NCBI RefSeq assembly: GCF_050003625.1
Contig: NC_134398.1
Coordinates: 67,588,891-67,652,890, forward strand
Length of the DNA: 64,000 nt
Source of the DNA: Haematobia irritans
Taxonomy: Eukaryota; Arthropoda; Insecta; Diptera; Muscidae
Reading direction: 5' to 3'
The position numbers were made by a program, and so were the translations under genes. Shown one piece after another: positions 10,262 to 23,599 of this stretch; position 1 is the first letter of the stretch; every line of letters begins with the position of its first letter. Below the pieces are notes generated by a model. That model did not search any database. It had not been told where the DNA came from and was given only the letters and a program-made list of their open reading frames with translations.

Positions 10262-10606
10262 GGTTAGGTTAGGTTAGGTTACGTTATATGGCAGCCCTGT
10301 GTATCAGGCTCACTTAGACTATTCAGTCCATTATGATAACACAGTGGTGAACTTCTCTCTTATCACTGAGTGCTGCCCGATTCCATGTTAAGCTCAATGA
10401 CAAGGGACCTTCTTTTTATAGCCGAGTCAGAACGGTGTTCCAGATTGCAGTGAAACCACTTAGAGGAGCTTTGAAACCCTCAGAAATGTCACTAGCATTA
10501 CTGAGGTGGGATAATCCACCGCTGAAAAACTTTTTGGTGTTCGGTCGAAGCAGGAATCGAACCCACGACCTTGTGTATGCAAGGCGGGCATGCTAACCAC
10601 TCGAAA
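10262..10606 (-). mobile_element. tRNA-derived SINE, near full length
   Basis: On the minus strand it has a tRNA-like head with B box GGTTCGATTCC, the GACCGAACACCAAAAAG segment, a body of about 250 bp and a tail of repeated CCTAA. The tRNA end near 10600 is slightly truncated after GGTTAGCATGCCCGCC. Such elements are copied by LINE machinery and encode nothing. Confidence 0.85.
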
Positions 10607-11265
10607 AAACTTTACATTAAATTAATGGCCTGTAATGTTCATAACGGATAGACCATTTATAAATCGATGTTTCACCATTTTACTTCTATAGAAACAATAT
10701 TCGTAACTGTCCAGCTATTCCTATCATCTTTTGTATGGTAGTGGTTATTTAAAATTCCACCCGTCATAATTAATGACAGTTTATGTTTTGTTTTATATAT
10801 CCGATACATTACATTTTTTAACATCTAAACTTTCTATCTGACTAGCCCGACATTTTGATTTTTGTGTATTTTTATTTTTTATATACATTTATTTTTTTTT
10901 TTATAAAATGTCTATACAGACCAATACCAGGATTTTACTTCTTAAATATCTGGAAGCCTAATTATTTTTTCAAATTTTGTAATTTTATAAATTCATATTC
11001 TGGGGATTGTTGTTATCTACCCATATATTGATGTGGTCTCTATATAGTCTTGTGTCGTATTTTAATTTATTAGCCTGAAATTAAAATGTAGAGTCTTTAC
11101 ATTCTTAAAATGCTGAGATTTGTCGTCGAGTCGTACCAAAAATTAAAATTAGAGTTCTTTTGGACATATAAACACGTATTGCAAAATAGAATACTTATGT
11201 TATATCGGTCTATTTTTGGAACACTACACCTTTAAATTACAATTGGAATATTGTTAAAATGAGAT
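10607..11265. other. Degenerate A+T-rich repeat, no gene seen
   Basis: Contains phrases resembling the C-type DINE units (ATCTACCCATATATTG, CCTGAAATTAAAATG), too diverged to delimit. No coding frame. Confidence 0.35.
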
Positions 11266-11277
11266 TTAGGTACACCA

Positions 11278-11371
11278 CCTGGAGTCGACTCCGGAGTCGG
11301 AGTCGAGGCTAATAAGAAATGCTGGAGTCGGAGCCGGAGTCGAGCAAAATTTACTCGACTCCAGAGCCCTG
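11278..11371. mobile_element. hAT-like end with GGAGTC motif
   Basis: Reads inward from 11371 as CAGGGCTCTGGAGTCGAG and is filled with GGAGTCG / CGACTCC words on both strands. CAGGG starts with a subterminal motif array match the GGAGCG element at 19.7-24.8 kb. Only one clear end is seen; the left side opens with CCTGGAGTCGACTCC. No target duplication is evident. Confidence 0.5.
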
Positions 11372-11379
11372 GTATATAC

Positions 11380-11868
11380 ACTGACGAAAAAGACTGTTTT
11401 GGTGTAAAAATTGTATGTTTGAAAAATTATACGTTTGGGTGTAAAAATTATATGTTTGGAACTCAAATTTTTTTACACAATATTTTTAAGTGAAAGCATA
11501 TAATGTTCATAAACTAGCATAACATGTTTGAGACATATATGTTACAACATACTATGTTGGGGACATAAAATGTATGTAAATATTATACGCTTAGATGCAA
11601 ACATATATTAATTTAGAAATAGAAAGAGAGACCTAGAGAGTATGCTGCAAGTAACCAATTGGCGCCTTAAAAATATATTCACACAAAGAAATTTTCATGA
11701 ACATTTTTTCCACCAGTGTATGCTATAAGGTGAAACATAAATATATATATTTGAACAATACAAACAATATTTTGTTTAGACCAATCCTGAAAATATATAC
11801 GCCTGAAGCTAAATGTGTTTGGGGTATATGTTACAGAAGCGATTTTTTTTTTGAGGATGTACTTGTTC
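11380..11868 (+). mobile_element. AACATATG-family element fragment
   Basis: Contains AACATATATT, TTTGGGACATA and a terminal AAGCGATTTTTTTTTTGAGG-type end, as in the full copy at 44382-46307. Central tRNA-like modules are absent. Confidence 0.55.
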
Positions 11869-11872
11869 TAAC

Positions 11873-11946
11873 TTAATGTGGTATCACCATGGACTGAATA
11901 ATCTAAGTGTGCCTGAAATAAATCGGGCTGACACTTCAACCTAACC
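11873..11946 (+). repeat. SINE 3'-end fragment
   Basis: Diverged copy of the SINE tail region (TGGTATCACCATGGACTGAA, then a CCTAACC remnant). Confidence 0.5.
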
Positions 11947-13139
11947 GTTTTTGACTTCCGCTTTAAGGACAATTTCAATAATTTTGAAGATTTAGAAATC
12001 GAATCTCCTAACACTAAGGACAAAACGACCTAATTGAAAAGTTTATAGATTTTTCGTTTAAGAGAATATCTTGTTATGAGGGTAATGTGTCTTCGATGCT
12101 AAGAACAAGTCTCATTAGTACTATGTATTTGTACTCATAGCAATATTTTTTGTTTCAGTGTAAGATCTGATGATATATTAGTCGTAAATCCATTTTCTCA
12201 ATGTACATCTAGTTTTCCTCCAAGTTGTACTCCATATACCACTGTTCCATCAGCCAATATAACTTATGCATATTATAACAGAAAACATTAAATAAAAACA
12301 TGGTGGAACAAGTATATATCGCCAGCAATTATGATTAGCATATAAATAATTCTATGTCTTACAAAGTGGCCTAAAAAGCACAAAAGACAAGACAACCAAC
12401 ATTCGACCAAATACCACCACGGTAAGGCTTAATAACTGCCTAGCGGAGCAATCAACTGCCAACAAACCAGTGAACCAAGAAAAAGTCTGACAACAGTATC
12501 TTTCTCATCTGTTCAGGTCTTCTTATCGCCTACCAACCACATTCTTAAGCTAAGGTGATATCAGGTCTCAGCTCTCCGACACAACTAGAAATAAAAATTA
12601 AAAAGGCCACAAATCACCAACGAACACACATTCAACAATGTCAGGTTGTCTCACGTCCTCCGTGCACCCATTGTCACCTTCCCGCATCCACGGCGGGAAC
12701 ATTGTGAAATAAGACCCCTTTTCAAGTCTTTATTTCACATTGGCACGGCAATAACTTGGCGGTTTAAATATGTTAATTTATTATAAACAATATTTGTGTT
12801 AAACTTAACACATTGTGTATAATTAAACTACATAAATCAATCATTTACACCCAACATGTTTTGTGTCATAAATTAAAAGAGCTAGAAGGAAAAAAATACA
12901 GAACCGGCACAAACCAATGTACCCAACAGCCAAAGGCGTCCGAAAGACAACGGAGACCACAAACTCAAATGACATATTTAACTTGATTTTTTTTTGCATT
13001 GCCGAACTGTGTACACGTATCTCCATCTCCGGTCCATGGGCCCTAATAAAAGTTTGAGAAGACGTTTACATAAAAGAGCTCTTAAAATTCATGATTCTTA
13101 GTCATTATTTAACAACTTCAAATTCATTATTATACACTG
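11947..13139. other. Low-repeat intergenic DNA
   Basis: No gene seen. The 12.36-12.78 kb part is richer in G+C and purine/CA-rich words than its surroundings. It contains a stem-loop (12703-12715 with 12726-12739) whose arms read TGTGAAATAAGAC and GTCTTTATTTCACA, one bulge. Function unknown. Confidence 0.4.
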
Positions 13140-13960
13140 AGAGCAATACCTTATCCTACGTGATAATTTGAGAAGTTATACATAAAAAATCAGTCTTTCC
13201 TCCCAAACGAAATTTTGAATACACAAATATTGTTGCTTTTCTTTGTAAAAAAGTTTTTTGGAAGCAAAATATGTACTCTTTTGTTACAAATGTTGATTCT
13301 TTTACAGGATGTAAAATCAATTTCCTAGAGACTAACTCAAAAATATTTTTTCTGACTAATTGCATCTTCCGTCTCATCTTTCTCACTTCCACGGGGTTTA
13401 TTTAGTTTTTAGCACCTTTTTATGTAATTCAGACAAAGTAGGAGAAATTATTTTACTTTTATATATTTTATACATTTTGTAAGCCAACGCACTAGCTGTT
13501 ATTGTCATCAACAGACAATTATCGTTATAGCCATCAACGCACAAGCAACGCATTCACTCAAGTAGTCATATTTATTGAGCGTAGTTTTGGGCGCCCGCAA
13601 ACCCATGTAAAGAAACTTTATTTGACAGAAACATACCTTTAGTTGGCCACTTTCTTAAAAATACTTTTGGAAACGAAAATAGTGGAATTTTACATATAAC
13701 ATATATCTAAAAAATGTTCGCTAGAGTTCGAAATGTTCGGCACTACATACTACTATATTAAATGTGTACTATGAAACTTCAAAATGTGATTCATAATAGA
13801 GAACAATGCAAAATGGGTTGTAATTTTGGAACAAAAATTATTTTTTTTTTGCTATATTGTTTCCTTTACTTCTTTTACATTTCAATTTTGCGTACTTGAT
13901 AGTAGAAAACACACTATGATTAATTGATTTTTCAGATGTTTTCATAACGTGGTATTAAAC
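13140..13960 (-). mobile_element. AACATATG-family element, partial
   Basis: Same order of segments as 19.2-19.43 plus 25.3-25.6 kb: CACTTCCACG, TTAGCACCTTTTT, TGTAAGCCAACGCACTA, GACAATTATCGTTATA, and then GGGCGCCCGCAAACCCATGT. Both tRNA-like modules are mostly deleted here. Confidence 0.55.
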
Positions 13961-14296
13961 TCCTACATAAAATTGATAACTACAATTAAAATTTCATTTT
14001 AAAATTATGTTACGTTTTAAGTTACTAAGTCTTCAAAGATGTCTGCTATTTTTGAAATGCGATTTAGCTTTATAGTCGAGTTACAAAACATCGTCGAATT
14101 TAAAGACGATTTGAAAGACACGAAATCTTTGAGCTGATTACAATAGTTGCTCAGTATATATGGTAACAAACGATGCGCTACATTTCTCTCGACCTAACAC
14201 AGAATTGGTTGTTAAATTGCGGATTCATATGTCTACTTTGGTACGGCTAAACGAATTCGTGTAAGCAATTCTTGCAAAATCTCAATTAGAGGTGAA
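13961..14296. other. Intergenic, no gene seen
   Basis: A+T-rich, no open frame of interest and no recognised repeat end. Confidence 0.35.
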
Positions 14297-14298
14297 TA

Positions 14299-15718
14299 CA
14301 CCCTCAGAAAAAAGTTTATGAATTTTTTTATAGCAGATTTAACTTTGTTTTATCTCATGAAAACTAGTTGATTTTAGTTAAATTTTGTCAAATGTGACAA
14401 AAATTGTCTTATTTTAATTAGTTTTTCCTTACTTTACTCACGTGAACTAAAAATGAGAACCAAAGTTTCATACAAATAAAGCACACAATTTTACTAACAT
14501 TGCATATAATTCATATTTTCCTAAAAAAGTGTGAAATTTACTTAAATTGCGTTCATAATTTTCTAAAATAGTAAATTTTCCTTAAATTGTATCTCTCTTG
14601 AACTTCTCAGCAAAAAAAATAAAATAAAAGTTATTCTAAAGCCACAACTTTAAAAGCACTTCCAAAAATGTCCTCCGAAAGATGTACTTTATTTTAACTA
14701 CACAGGAAGTTCTTACACAGAAAAAATAGTGAACCCACAAGCAAGAAAAATTGTTGTTAATTTTAACTAATTTTAACTAAACAGTCCCTACGGGAAATGG
14801 ATCAACCCTAGGACCGGTACAGGGTTAGTATGAACCAGTGTGTATGAACCAGTCACAGTTCTTTTCCAAGCGTATGGAATGGACTGGTCACTTTAATATG
14901 TGTTTGTCATTGGCTGGGAAAATTTCCACTTTAGGACACGAATTGGACTCATCTCAAAGGACACGTACTGGAACAACTTAGTAGGACTAACCCAACTTAG
15001 TAGGACTACTGCTCATGAAACAGTCTGGGACAAACTTTTAGGACCCTTTTTCCATTCGTATCGTACCAGAAAGGAATATAAAAAATAATAATAAATAATA
15101 ATAATAATAATAAAAAATAACAAAGAATTCTGATAGTTGTATTGTAGTAAAAGTGTGGATTCAAAAATATTTTAATACCAAGTGAATATAAAAATCAATA
15201 AATTATATGACAATTAAAAATGTTGATAAACTGGAGCACTAGTACCAGTCCCTTAATGGGTCCATTAGTGGCAATTTGCACTAATTTCCCGTAGGGGTAT
15301 TACAAACTCTGACATCACACCAAAATCACAAAAGTATGTAAATATTTTTGGACCAATTAAAAAAAAAAAAAAATTTTTTACATAATTAATTTTCTTCGTT
15401 GTTAAACAAAATTTAGTAGTTTGAAGAAAAAAAATTGAAGTTCAAAATTGCAAGAGTGTCTTTATTGCCATGCGAAGTTCAGGACGGGGATATTTGTAAT
15501 AAAATGTACAAATTTAAGGAAATAATGAACTCTTTGGTGAGAATTACGAATTTAGTAAATCTTTATGCTTCATTTGTGTATAACTTTATCCCGTTTTTTA
15601 GTTCATTAAAGTAAAAATTATTAGAGTAAAGGAAATTGTCTCTAAGTATAATAATTCCATGAACTAAAATAAAGTTAAATTGGCTTTAGTGAAATAGAGG
15701 GTTCACTTTTTTTGAGTG
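14299..15718 (+). mobile_element. TA-flanked MITE, TTAGTTCATG family, with nested insert
   Basis: Starts CACCCTCAGAAAAAAG after TA (14297-14298) and ends TTCACTTTTTTTGAGTG before TA (15719-15720). Contains ATCTCATGAAAAC and GAACTAAAATAAAG segments shared with the copies at 1.7, 29.0 and 38.9 kb. A second element occupies 14786-15296. Confidence 0.65.
14786..15296. mobile_element. Unclassified 511-bp element with 13-bp perfect TIRs
   Basis: Ends CCCTACGGGAAAT (14786-14798) and ATTTCCCGTAGGG (15284-15296) are perfect inverted repeats. The interior has many GGACT/AGTCC and GGACC words, plus an ATA-rich microsatellite near 15079-15115. I see no clear target duplication, so the superfamily is open. 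A 62-codon frame inside has no motif. Confidence 0.6.
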
Positions 15719-15720
15719 TA

Positions 15721-16140
15721 TAATTAAATTTTTTTATAACTGGTTTTTTCATATTTTTAATTTATTTGTTTCAAATAGGTTAAGGACAGAGTAAGAATTA
15801 ATAAAGTGGTAAAACTTATTTAAATTTTGTCAAAAAAAAAATGCTAAATCCATTTTAAAAAAATGAGAATGTTCGATGATATTTGTGGTCAAACGTTTCA
15901 GACAGGCGTTAGAATGCATTAAAGATCATAAAAAATTAATAAAAATTATTTATTTGACAAAATATCACAAAATTTTTTAATTCACATCCAAAACACTGAA
16001 TTCAGATTGTACAATTAATTGTCATTGACAACAATTGCAGTGAGCTCCATTTGAAATCCCAAATCAAACCCATGTTCAAAGCATATTTGAATATTCTGGC
16101 GGGGCTTACTTCTATGTTAGTGGACTGTATTTTTTATAAT
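15721..16140 (+). repeat. Dispersed A+T-rich repeat
   Basis: Shares TTTTTCATATTTTTAA, GTTTCAAATAGG, AATCCATTTTA and GCGTTAGAATGCA in order with copies near 38.4-38.7, 39.6-39.7 and 52.8-53.1 kb. Non-coding. In two of the copies it lies next to CACAACTTTAAAAGCACTTCC. Confidence 0.55.
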
Positions 16141-16352
16141 AATAATTTGTATATCTTATGAAATATAAATTTACATAATTTCAGTTGGTACATTATAATG
16201 TGATAACTGAAATTTCTTTCATTGTTTGTATAGGCTTACATTGTATTTTACGTGTTACTAAATCTAGTTATTTTCTTTTGATCTTAAAGTCTTATTTTAG
16301 TGTGACATATGAATATAATTTTTTAATTAAAATATAAAATCCTAATATACGA

Positions 16353-17444
16353 TCAGCTTAGATATCTCATCATTTGCCTTTTTCGCATTTTGTCGGGCTC
16401 TTTCGGAGGCTTCTGCTCTCTGCCGCTTCTTGCTGGTAGGGTTCTCCATTTATTCTTTGGTACTTCCTCCACCACGCTGTACCTAAGCACATCCTTCCAT
16501 TTACCGTTTGTTTTATAGGATATTTTGTTGGTTGTTAGAATTGTTGACTTATGACATTCTTGACTAATTTCCGGCTTGGTCACAATATCTTCGTCGGATA
16601 CGATAACGTTTGCAGATATTTTTTCCTCTTCCGTGTCCTCTTTTTATGACGAGAATATCGGTACTGCTAATTGTTCCATTTTTATTACGAGATTCTTCTT
16701 CGGCAGTTTTGCATTTTGCGGAATTTGCTTCGACAACACCTTTCGCATCAACATTCTTAAGGCCAACTTCATTAGTCGTTTCTTTGGCACCACCTGCCAC
16801 ATCAAAATTTTTAAGGGCAGCTTCGGCAATCTTTTCATCCTTCTTTTGGGTACATTTTTCCTCAACTTTTTCACCTGATTGGATGGTGACATTTGTAGAA
16901 TATTTATCGGACTTATCTTCCTTTTCATGAGCATCTTCTGATATACGCTTCTTGATTTCAATTTCAAACTGTTTCTTGAATTCCTCCCAATTCGAGGAAA
17001 TTGCAGTAGTCGTTGCTTCTTGGGCCGTCACACTCGCCTCATTTCCTCCGAAGTGAGGACCTGCCGGCGCAAAGAAGATTGATGCGCTTTCCAAAATTTT
17101 AGTTTTATCGTGCTCTTCGGTTGCGTTCAACAACTGTCTTATTTTTTTAAATTGAGCATTTTCATTTGCTGCCTCTCCCAAATAAAGTTTCAATAATAGA
17201 GCATCTTTATTTTGCTCGTATAGATCTTCAACTTCTTCGAATACTTTGGTGAGATAAACGAGGGGTCCATCGTGATTAAAAATAAGGTGCCAGTACAGAT
17301 TATCCAACTCCTTCATGAATACTTCAAAATATGTTTTTGCATCTTGGAGCAAAGCTTTGTCATCTTGTGTCTCCCATAGTAAAAATGTAATACAGTTTTA
17401 AAATGTAGTATTAAAAATTGTCGAAGGCTTACAAATCGGTTCAT
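16353..17444 (-). pseudogene. Unrecognised two-exon gene with one frameshift
   Basis: Exon 1 would start at an ATG at 17444 and code MNRF. A 62-nt intron (17371-17432, GTAAGCC...GGGAG) follows, and exon 2 continues in frame as TQDDKALLQDAKTYFEVF. Without that intron the frame has no ATG upstream. The first about 90 residues look like a helical globular domain (KELDNLYWHLIFNHDG, EDLYEQNKDALLLKLYLG). The rest is charged and low in complexity, rich in E, K and A, with several EEFKKQFEIEIKKR-like segments, suggesting coiled or disordered structure. At 16641-16645 a run of five A on the coding strand separates this frame from the one that continues it with EDTEEEKISANVIV to the stop at 16353; one fewer A would join them, about 350 residues in all. 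I do not recognise the family. It lies in a low-repeat stretch, so it may be a real host gene, a recent pseudogene, or a gene with a sequencing indel. Confidence 0.5.
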
Positions 17445-18734
17445 GTAGGTTTCATTTCTGTCAAACTGTTATGCGTAGTATGAGAAGTAGAACGTTTTTG
17501 GTTAATTATATCCGATTTTTTTTTTTTTTTTGCAACCTTCACACATGAGCAAAGTCGTAATATTTTCCCCAATTCCGTTCATATATTTATATACATATAT
17601 TTTAGGAAACGGCAATACAACGTATGGAAGACAATTCGAAATAAAACGGCAACCAATCTAACAAATTGCAGAAATTACTTTTCTCCTCCACTTTCGGCTG
17701 GGATAAGTGATTTTTTGTTTGGAATTTTTGTGTTGAGTTGTGTTATAAATTTTATTGTAATTTTTTTTGCATTATTAAAATTTCATTATACTCGTATTAA
17801 AAATATTTGCTAGTATGTCTACATTTTTACAATGTGGAACAAATTGAACAAACTAAGATTTAATACCCTCGTACCTGCATCCTATGATGGTGTAATTGCA
17901 GTGTTGCATTTACGCATTTGCCAAAGCCATTATTCAAGTGTTTATTGACATTTTGTGCGTAAATTAACTTAAACGTCAAACATATGAACTGTCATGGAAG
18001 TTTGACGACGTTGTCGTGTCGTTTTCAAAGCATTGTTCTGTTGTTGCTGCAGCGTCCATTGCTGAATGTTGTCATTAAAGTTGCTGACGTGCCTCATATG
18101 CCTGTCATACGAAATACGCTGTCAATGTGATTTATTTCACCTTCTTCATTTTATTCTTCTTGATCTTTGAGTGTACATTGAATTGCAACGCAACGCACCG
18201 CACGTTAATGCTGCTGTGCTGCACTTTAAATACACGTTCCAGCCTTTTGTGTGTTACCTCTCAAAAGTTTCTTTTTACGCAAAATGACAGCAAACATTAA
18301 ACGCGTTTTCGCCATTCAGTGATTAATGATTGGACATCTTGTTTTTCGTAACAGCTGTCTTAATATATTTTTGACATTCTGAAATAGTGTCACATATTGG
18401 ATAAGGTAAACAACTTTGAGCGTTTTCCAATAAAAATGCAAAGTAGGCTCTTGTTTTTATATCGTATGGCGATGGAAGCCATTGATATAAAATGCACGCA
18501 GATGAATGTGTTTTATTTCCTGCTACTACAACACAGCATATCTATGACTAAATAAAATTACGTGGATGCAGGATGAAAAATAGCATCCTTTCACATTTTG
18601 ATTTAAGTTACGTTAAATTCCACAATGTTTAGACTTATGATATTTTTGAAGGAGCCTCATTAACGTACCGCATAACACACAGTCGAAAATATATTTGATA
18701 CCACTGCGTTGAAGAGAAAGACTGTAATTCTTTC
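17445..18734. other. Low-repeat intergenic DNA
   Basis: Upstream side of the minus-strand gene. A+T content is moderate and there are no recognisable transposon ends. No open frame with coding character. Promoter elements of that gene would lie here, but I cannot point to a TATA box with confidence. Confidence 0.4.
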
Positions 18735-18862
18735 AGGTGCCAACTTTATTTCTTTCTCTGTACTCTCTCGCTGACATCTGTAAACATATACAAGTTTATA
18801 CAAAATTTCTAAAACAATATATGTTTACATTCACACATATTGCATTTAAGAAAATTGGATAT
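18735..18862 (-). repeat. AACATATG-family fragment
   Basis: TTTCTTTCTCTGTACTCTCT and TATGTTTACATTCACACATA match the equivalent part at 25.95-26.06 kb. Confidence 0.5.
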
Positions 18863-18869
18863 TGGAAAA

Positions 18870-19019
18870 GTGGATTGATTCTGCCGCATATTACGTATGT
18901 ACTTGAGCTATTCTCAGGATCCACTTTAGGTAGCCTTCATCAGTTGAAAAAGTGTTTTAATCGTATTGTTCGCTACATATATCACTTGGGTTATTATGAT
19001 CATGTCACATCTCGCTCAA
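18870..19019 (+). pseudogene. LINE reverse transcriptase fragment (Jockey-like), left half
   Basis: Translates as GLILPHITYVLELFSGSTLG, then LKKCFNRIVRYIYHLG and YYDHVTSRS. This matches the conserved linker after the RT thumb in Jockey/CR1-type LINEs. It stops at 19019, where a TA-type element begins; the next segment of the same protein resumes at 26247. Confidence 0.65.
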
Positions 19020-19322
19020 CACCCTCAAAAAAAAATCGCCTCTCTAACATATGTTCCAAACATATTTTGCAGGAAGCACATATATTATTGGATACTGCCG
19101 AAACATTAATATGTTTGTTTTATGTGAACATATTCTATTTTTGGAAGCATTTTGAGCCAAAAATATTATATGCTTGGAAGAATTTTCCACAAAGAAGATT
19201 GTGCTCATTCCCTAACATAATTTTCACTTCCACGAAATTTTTTAGTTCTTGGCACCTTTTTCTGTAATACAAATAATGTTGAAGAAATTATTCAATTTTA
19301 TAATTTTTTTTAAATTTTACCT

Positions 19323-19403
19323 TTAGCCTGGACGGAGAATCGAACCGAGGACCATACAGTTTGTAAGCCAACACACTACCACTGAGCTACGTAGCTGTTA
19401 TAG
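19323..19403 (-). other. tRNA-like module (box A and B kept)
   Basis: On the minus strand: box A-like TAGCTCAGTGG and box B GGTTCGATTCT, spaced as in a tRNA gene, with ACGTAGC and GTCCAGGC flanks. The stems do not pair fully, so I call it tRNA-derived and not a functional tRNA. It belongs to the AACATATG element, and its partner module is at 25388-25465. Confidence 0.65.
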
Positions 19404-20153
19404 TCACCAGAAGACAATTATCGTTATAAGTTACTGTTTAATGTCGAACGACATTAAACCAAAAATAAATCGTTTTATTTTTTCATTTCATTTGTTTTTC
19501 ATATTGTAAATTTTTCGTTTCATTAATTATTTTAAATTTTTGTTGCCTAGTGTAAATTCCATTTTTTATCCATTTACATTCGTCAACATTTCTTCAAATT
19601 ATTCATTTCAATTTATGGTTGACGTTTGTTTTTAATTTCATCCTTATTAAAATAACTGTTATAAACAACAATAACAACACTCAACGTCATCTACAGCCAG
19701 TGTAGGGAGCAGGGATCCGGAGCGGAGCGGAGCAAGCCCTTTTTTTGCCGGAGCGGGAGCGGAGCGGGAGCGGCATTTCTAAAATCCGGAGCGGAGCGGT
19801 TTCCAAATGAAAAACCGCTCCGAATAAAATATTACTTGAATGAAATGTGTAACTTTGAAATTACACTGTGTAGGTAATTTCAAATTTAGCTAGTACTTAG
19901 CGTAGTGTGAGTAAACGTTTAAAATGTACGATATGTATTTTTGTACGTACGTACATTGGGGAAAACACAACGTGTTTTTTAGTAATTGTTTTCAAAATCG
20001 GCAAATGTCAAAATATATATCTAGTATGTGTTGTAAAAGTAACAACAGTACTTTCGATCAATTTCATCCCGTATTACTACAAAGATGTTTGTAATGAACG
20101 TCAAATAAATGCAATTAAACGATCTTATTTATATTTAATTTTTTAGTTTTCTA

Positions 20154-21197
<1,044 letters not shown>

Positions 21198-21288
<91 letters not shown>
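21198..21288. repeat. (TA)n microsatellite, right part
   Basis: Continuation of the 20157 tract after the DD41D insertion, 91 bp. Confidence 0.95.
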
Positions 21289-21291
<3 letters not shown>

Positions 21292-21900
21292 CGTGAAGTC
21301 AAAGATTCCATGTCCTTAGAATAAGAATGCAAATTTTGCTTAACATGGAAGACGCATTTCTCTAAAATAAAGTTTTTTTCTTGTCCAAAATGCAATAAAC
21401 TTTTGAATGAAGTTGTAATGTCCTCATAATTAAGGGATTTTACTTAAAAATGTGTATCATAACATGAAAGAAAAAATTTTTGAGGTAATGTCAACGTGAC
21501 TTTAATAATTAAGAAACATTCTTTAAAATTAATAAAATTGTCTTTAAATTTGTTTCCTTTTTGCTTCTTGCCTACAAAGCAAAAAATCGTTAAAAAATAA
21601 GACATGTTTTTCAACACTTTATTTTAAAGACGCTTTTACTTGAAACATAGCATAATTTCTACTGGAAGTCGAGTCTTAATATGGAAAAAAAAAATAACTC
21701 GGTAACTCGTTTTTAAAGGATTTTGATAACAACTGACGAAAAAATCTAAAAAAAATTAAAAATTAACATTTGCTTTCTAGAAGCAAGGACATAACCCCCA
21801 AATTTAAAAGAGAATTACGTCTTTAAAGTATCCTTACTTGTATTCTCCGCTTCTTTGGCTCGGAATTAATACCCAAACTGTTAAAGTAGACAAAATCTTT
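21289..21900 (+). repeat. TTGTCGTGA repeat family, copy 1
   Basis: TTGTCGTGAAGTCAAAGATT, GACGCATTTCTCT, CTTGTCCAAAA and AAAATGTGTATCATAACATG occur in the same order at 23751-23990 and 37163-37560. Non-coding. Ends not defined. Confidence 0.55.
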
Positions 21901-22000
21901 GGAACCGGGCATGCTTTTTTTCATTCACATTTGCTTTACTATTGTACTATATCCTAGCATTCTCTTATTTCTGATATTAGTTCTCAAAAATTTAATTAAA

Positions 22001-23218
22001 ACAAGTAAGGAAAGTCTAAAGTCGGGCGGGGCCGACTATATTATACCCTGCACCACTTTGTAGATCTAAATTTTCGATACCATATCATATCCGCCAAATG
22101 TGTTGAGCGTTATATATAAAGGTTTATCCCAAATACGTACATTTAAATATCACTCGATCTGGAAGAATTTGATAGACTTTTAGAAAATCTATAGACTCAA
22201 AATTTAAGTCGGCTAATGCACTAGGGTGGAACACAATATTAGTAAAAAATATGGAAAACGTTTAAATCTGAAGCAATTTTAAGGAAACTTCCAAAAAGTT
22301 TATTTATGATTTATCGCTCGATATATATGTATTAGAAGTTTAGGAAAATTAGAGTCATTTTTACAACTTTTCGACTAAGCAGTGGCGATTTTACAAGGAA
22401 AATGTTGGTATTTTGACCATTTTTGTCGAAATCAGAAAAACATATATATGGGAGCTATATCTAAATCTGAACCGATTTCAACCAAATTTGGCACGCATAG
22501 CAACAATGCTAATTCTACTCCCTTTGCAAAATTTCAACTAAATCGGACCAAAAAATTGGCCTCTGTGGCCATATGAGTGTAAATCGGGCGAAAGCTATAT
22601 ATGGGAGCTATATCTAAATCTGAACCGATTTCAACAAAATTTGGCACGCACAGCTACAATGATAATTCTACTCCCTCTGCAAAATTTCAACTAAATTGGG
22701 GTAAAACTCTGGATTCTGGGACCGTATTAGTCCATATCGGGCGAAAGATATATATGGGAGCTATATCTAAATCTAAACCGATTTCAATAAAATTTGACAC
22801 ACTTGACTATAGTACCAATTGTTCTTCTTGTGCAAAATTTTAAGTAAATTAGGGTAAAACTGTGGCTTCTGGGGCCATATAAGTCCATATCGGGCGAAAT
22901 ATATATATGGGAGCTATATCTAAATCTGAACCGATTTCTTCCAAAATCAATAGGGATCTATTCTGAGCCAAAACACATACTTGTGCCAAATTTGAAGTCG
23001 ATTGGACTAAAACTGCGACCTAGACTTTGATTACAAAAATGTGTTCACGGACAGACGGACAGACGGACATCGCTATATCGACTCAGGAGACCACCCTTAG
23101 CATTTTTGCCAAAGACACCATGTGTCTGGGTGTTGCAAACATATGCACTCCTTCTGGGTGTTGCAAACATATGCACTAACTTATAATACCCTGTTCCACA
23201 GTGTGGAGCAGGGTATAA
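22001..23218 (-). mobile_element. DINE-1/Helentron-like element, family B, complete
   Basis: Left end ACAAGTAAGGAAAGTCTAAA with GTCGGGCGGGGCCGAC hairpin and TATACCCTGCACCAC; right end CCACAGTGTGGAGCAGGGTATAA. Central units of about 150 bp contain TATGGGAGCTATATCTAAA. A GACAGACGGACAGACGGACA run lies near the right end. Layout parallels family A although the sequences differ. Confidence 0.8.
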
Positions 23219-23599
23219 TTATGGATAGTTTCAATTTTGGTTGAAAAATGTGCGCATATACATTTATTTTAATTTTTTCTCACATTGAAAAATAATGACT
23301 TGATTTGTATTATTGCATGTTATCTACTTTTTTTGAGAACGAACATTTCTTAAAAACGCTGTTCGAAAATGTATTTTTACAATAAAGGGAAAAAAGCGAA
23401 ATTAGGTAACACTAGATCTGAGTAAGAATATTCGTAGGTATACCACGGGCTGATTTCGATGGAGGTTGTTGCAAACATAAACATACACACACACATTACA
23501 AATATAACAAAACCTCTTCTCTACGTCTGTTGCAAAACAAAAAAAAAAACTTTCGGAGAGTAGTTACTTCTACTCTGTGTATAGACTTTCAATTCCAAT

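Noticed and set aside
16576..16967. Plus-strand and alternate minus frames of about 100 codons across the unknown gene
   Set aside because: Their F/S-rich or K/R-rich composition is that expected from reading the E/K-rich coding frame in other frames.
19907..20146. Cys-containing 80-codon frame as a BED-finger of a hAT transposase
   Set aside because: The Cys/His spacing does not fit a BED finger, and no downstream transposase motif follows.
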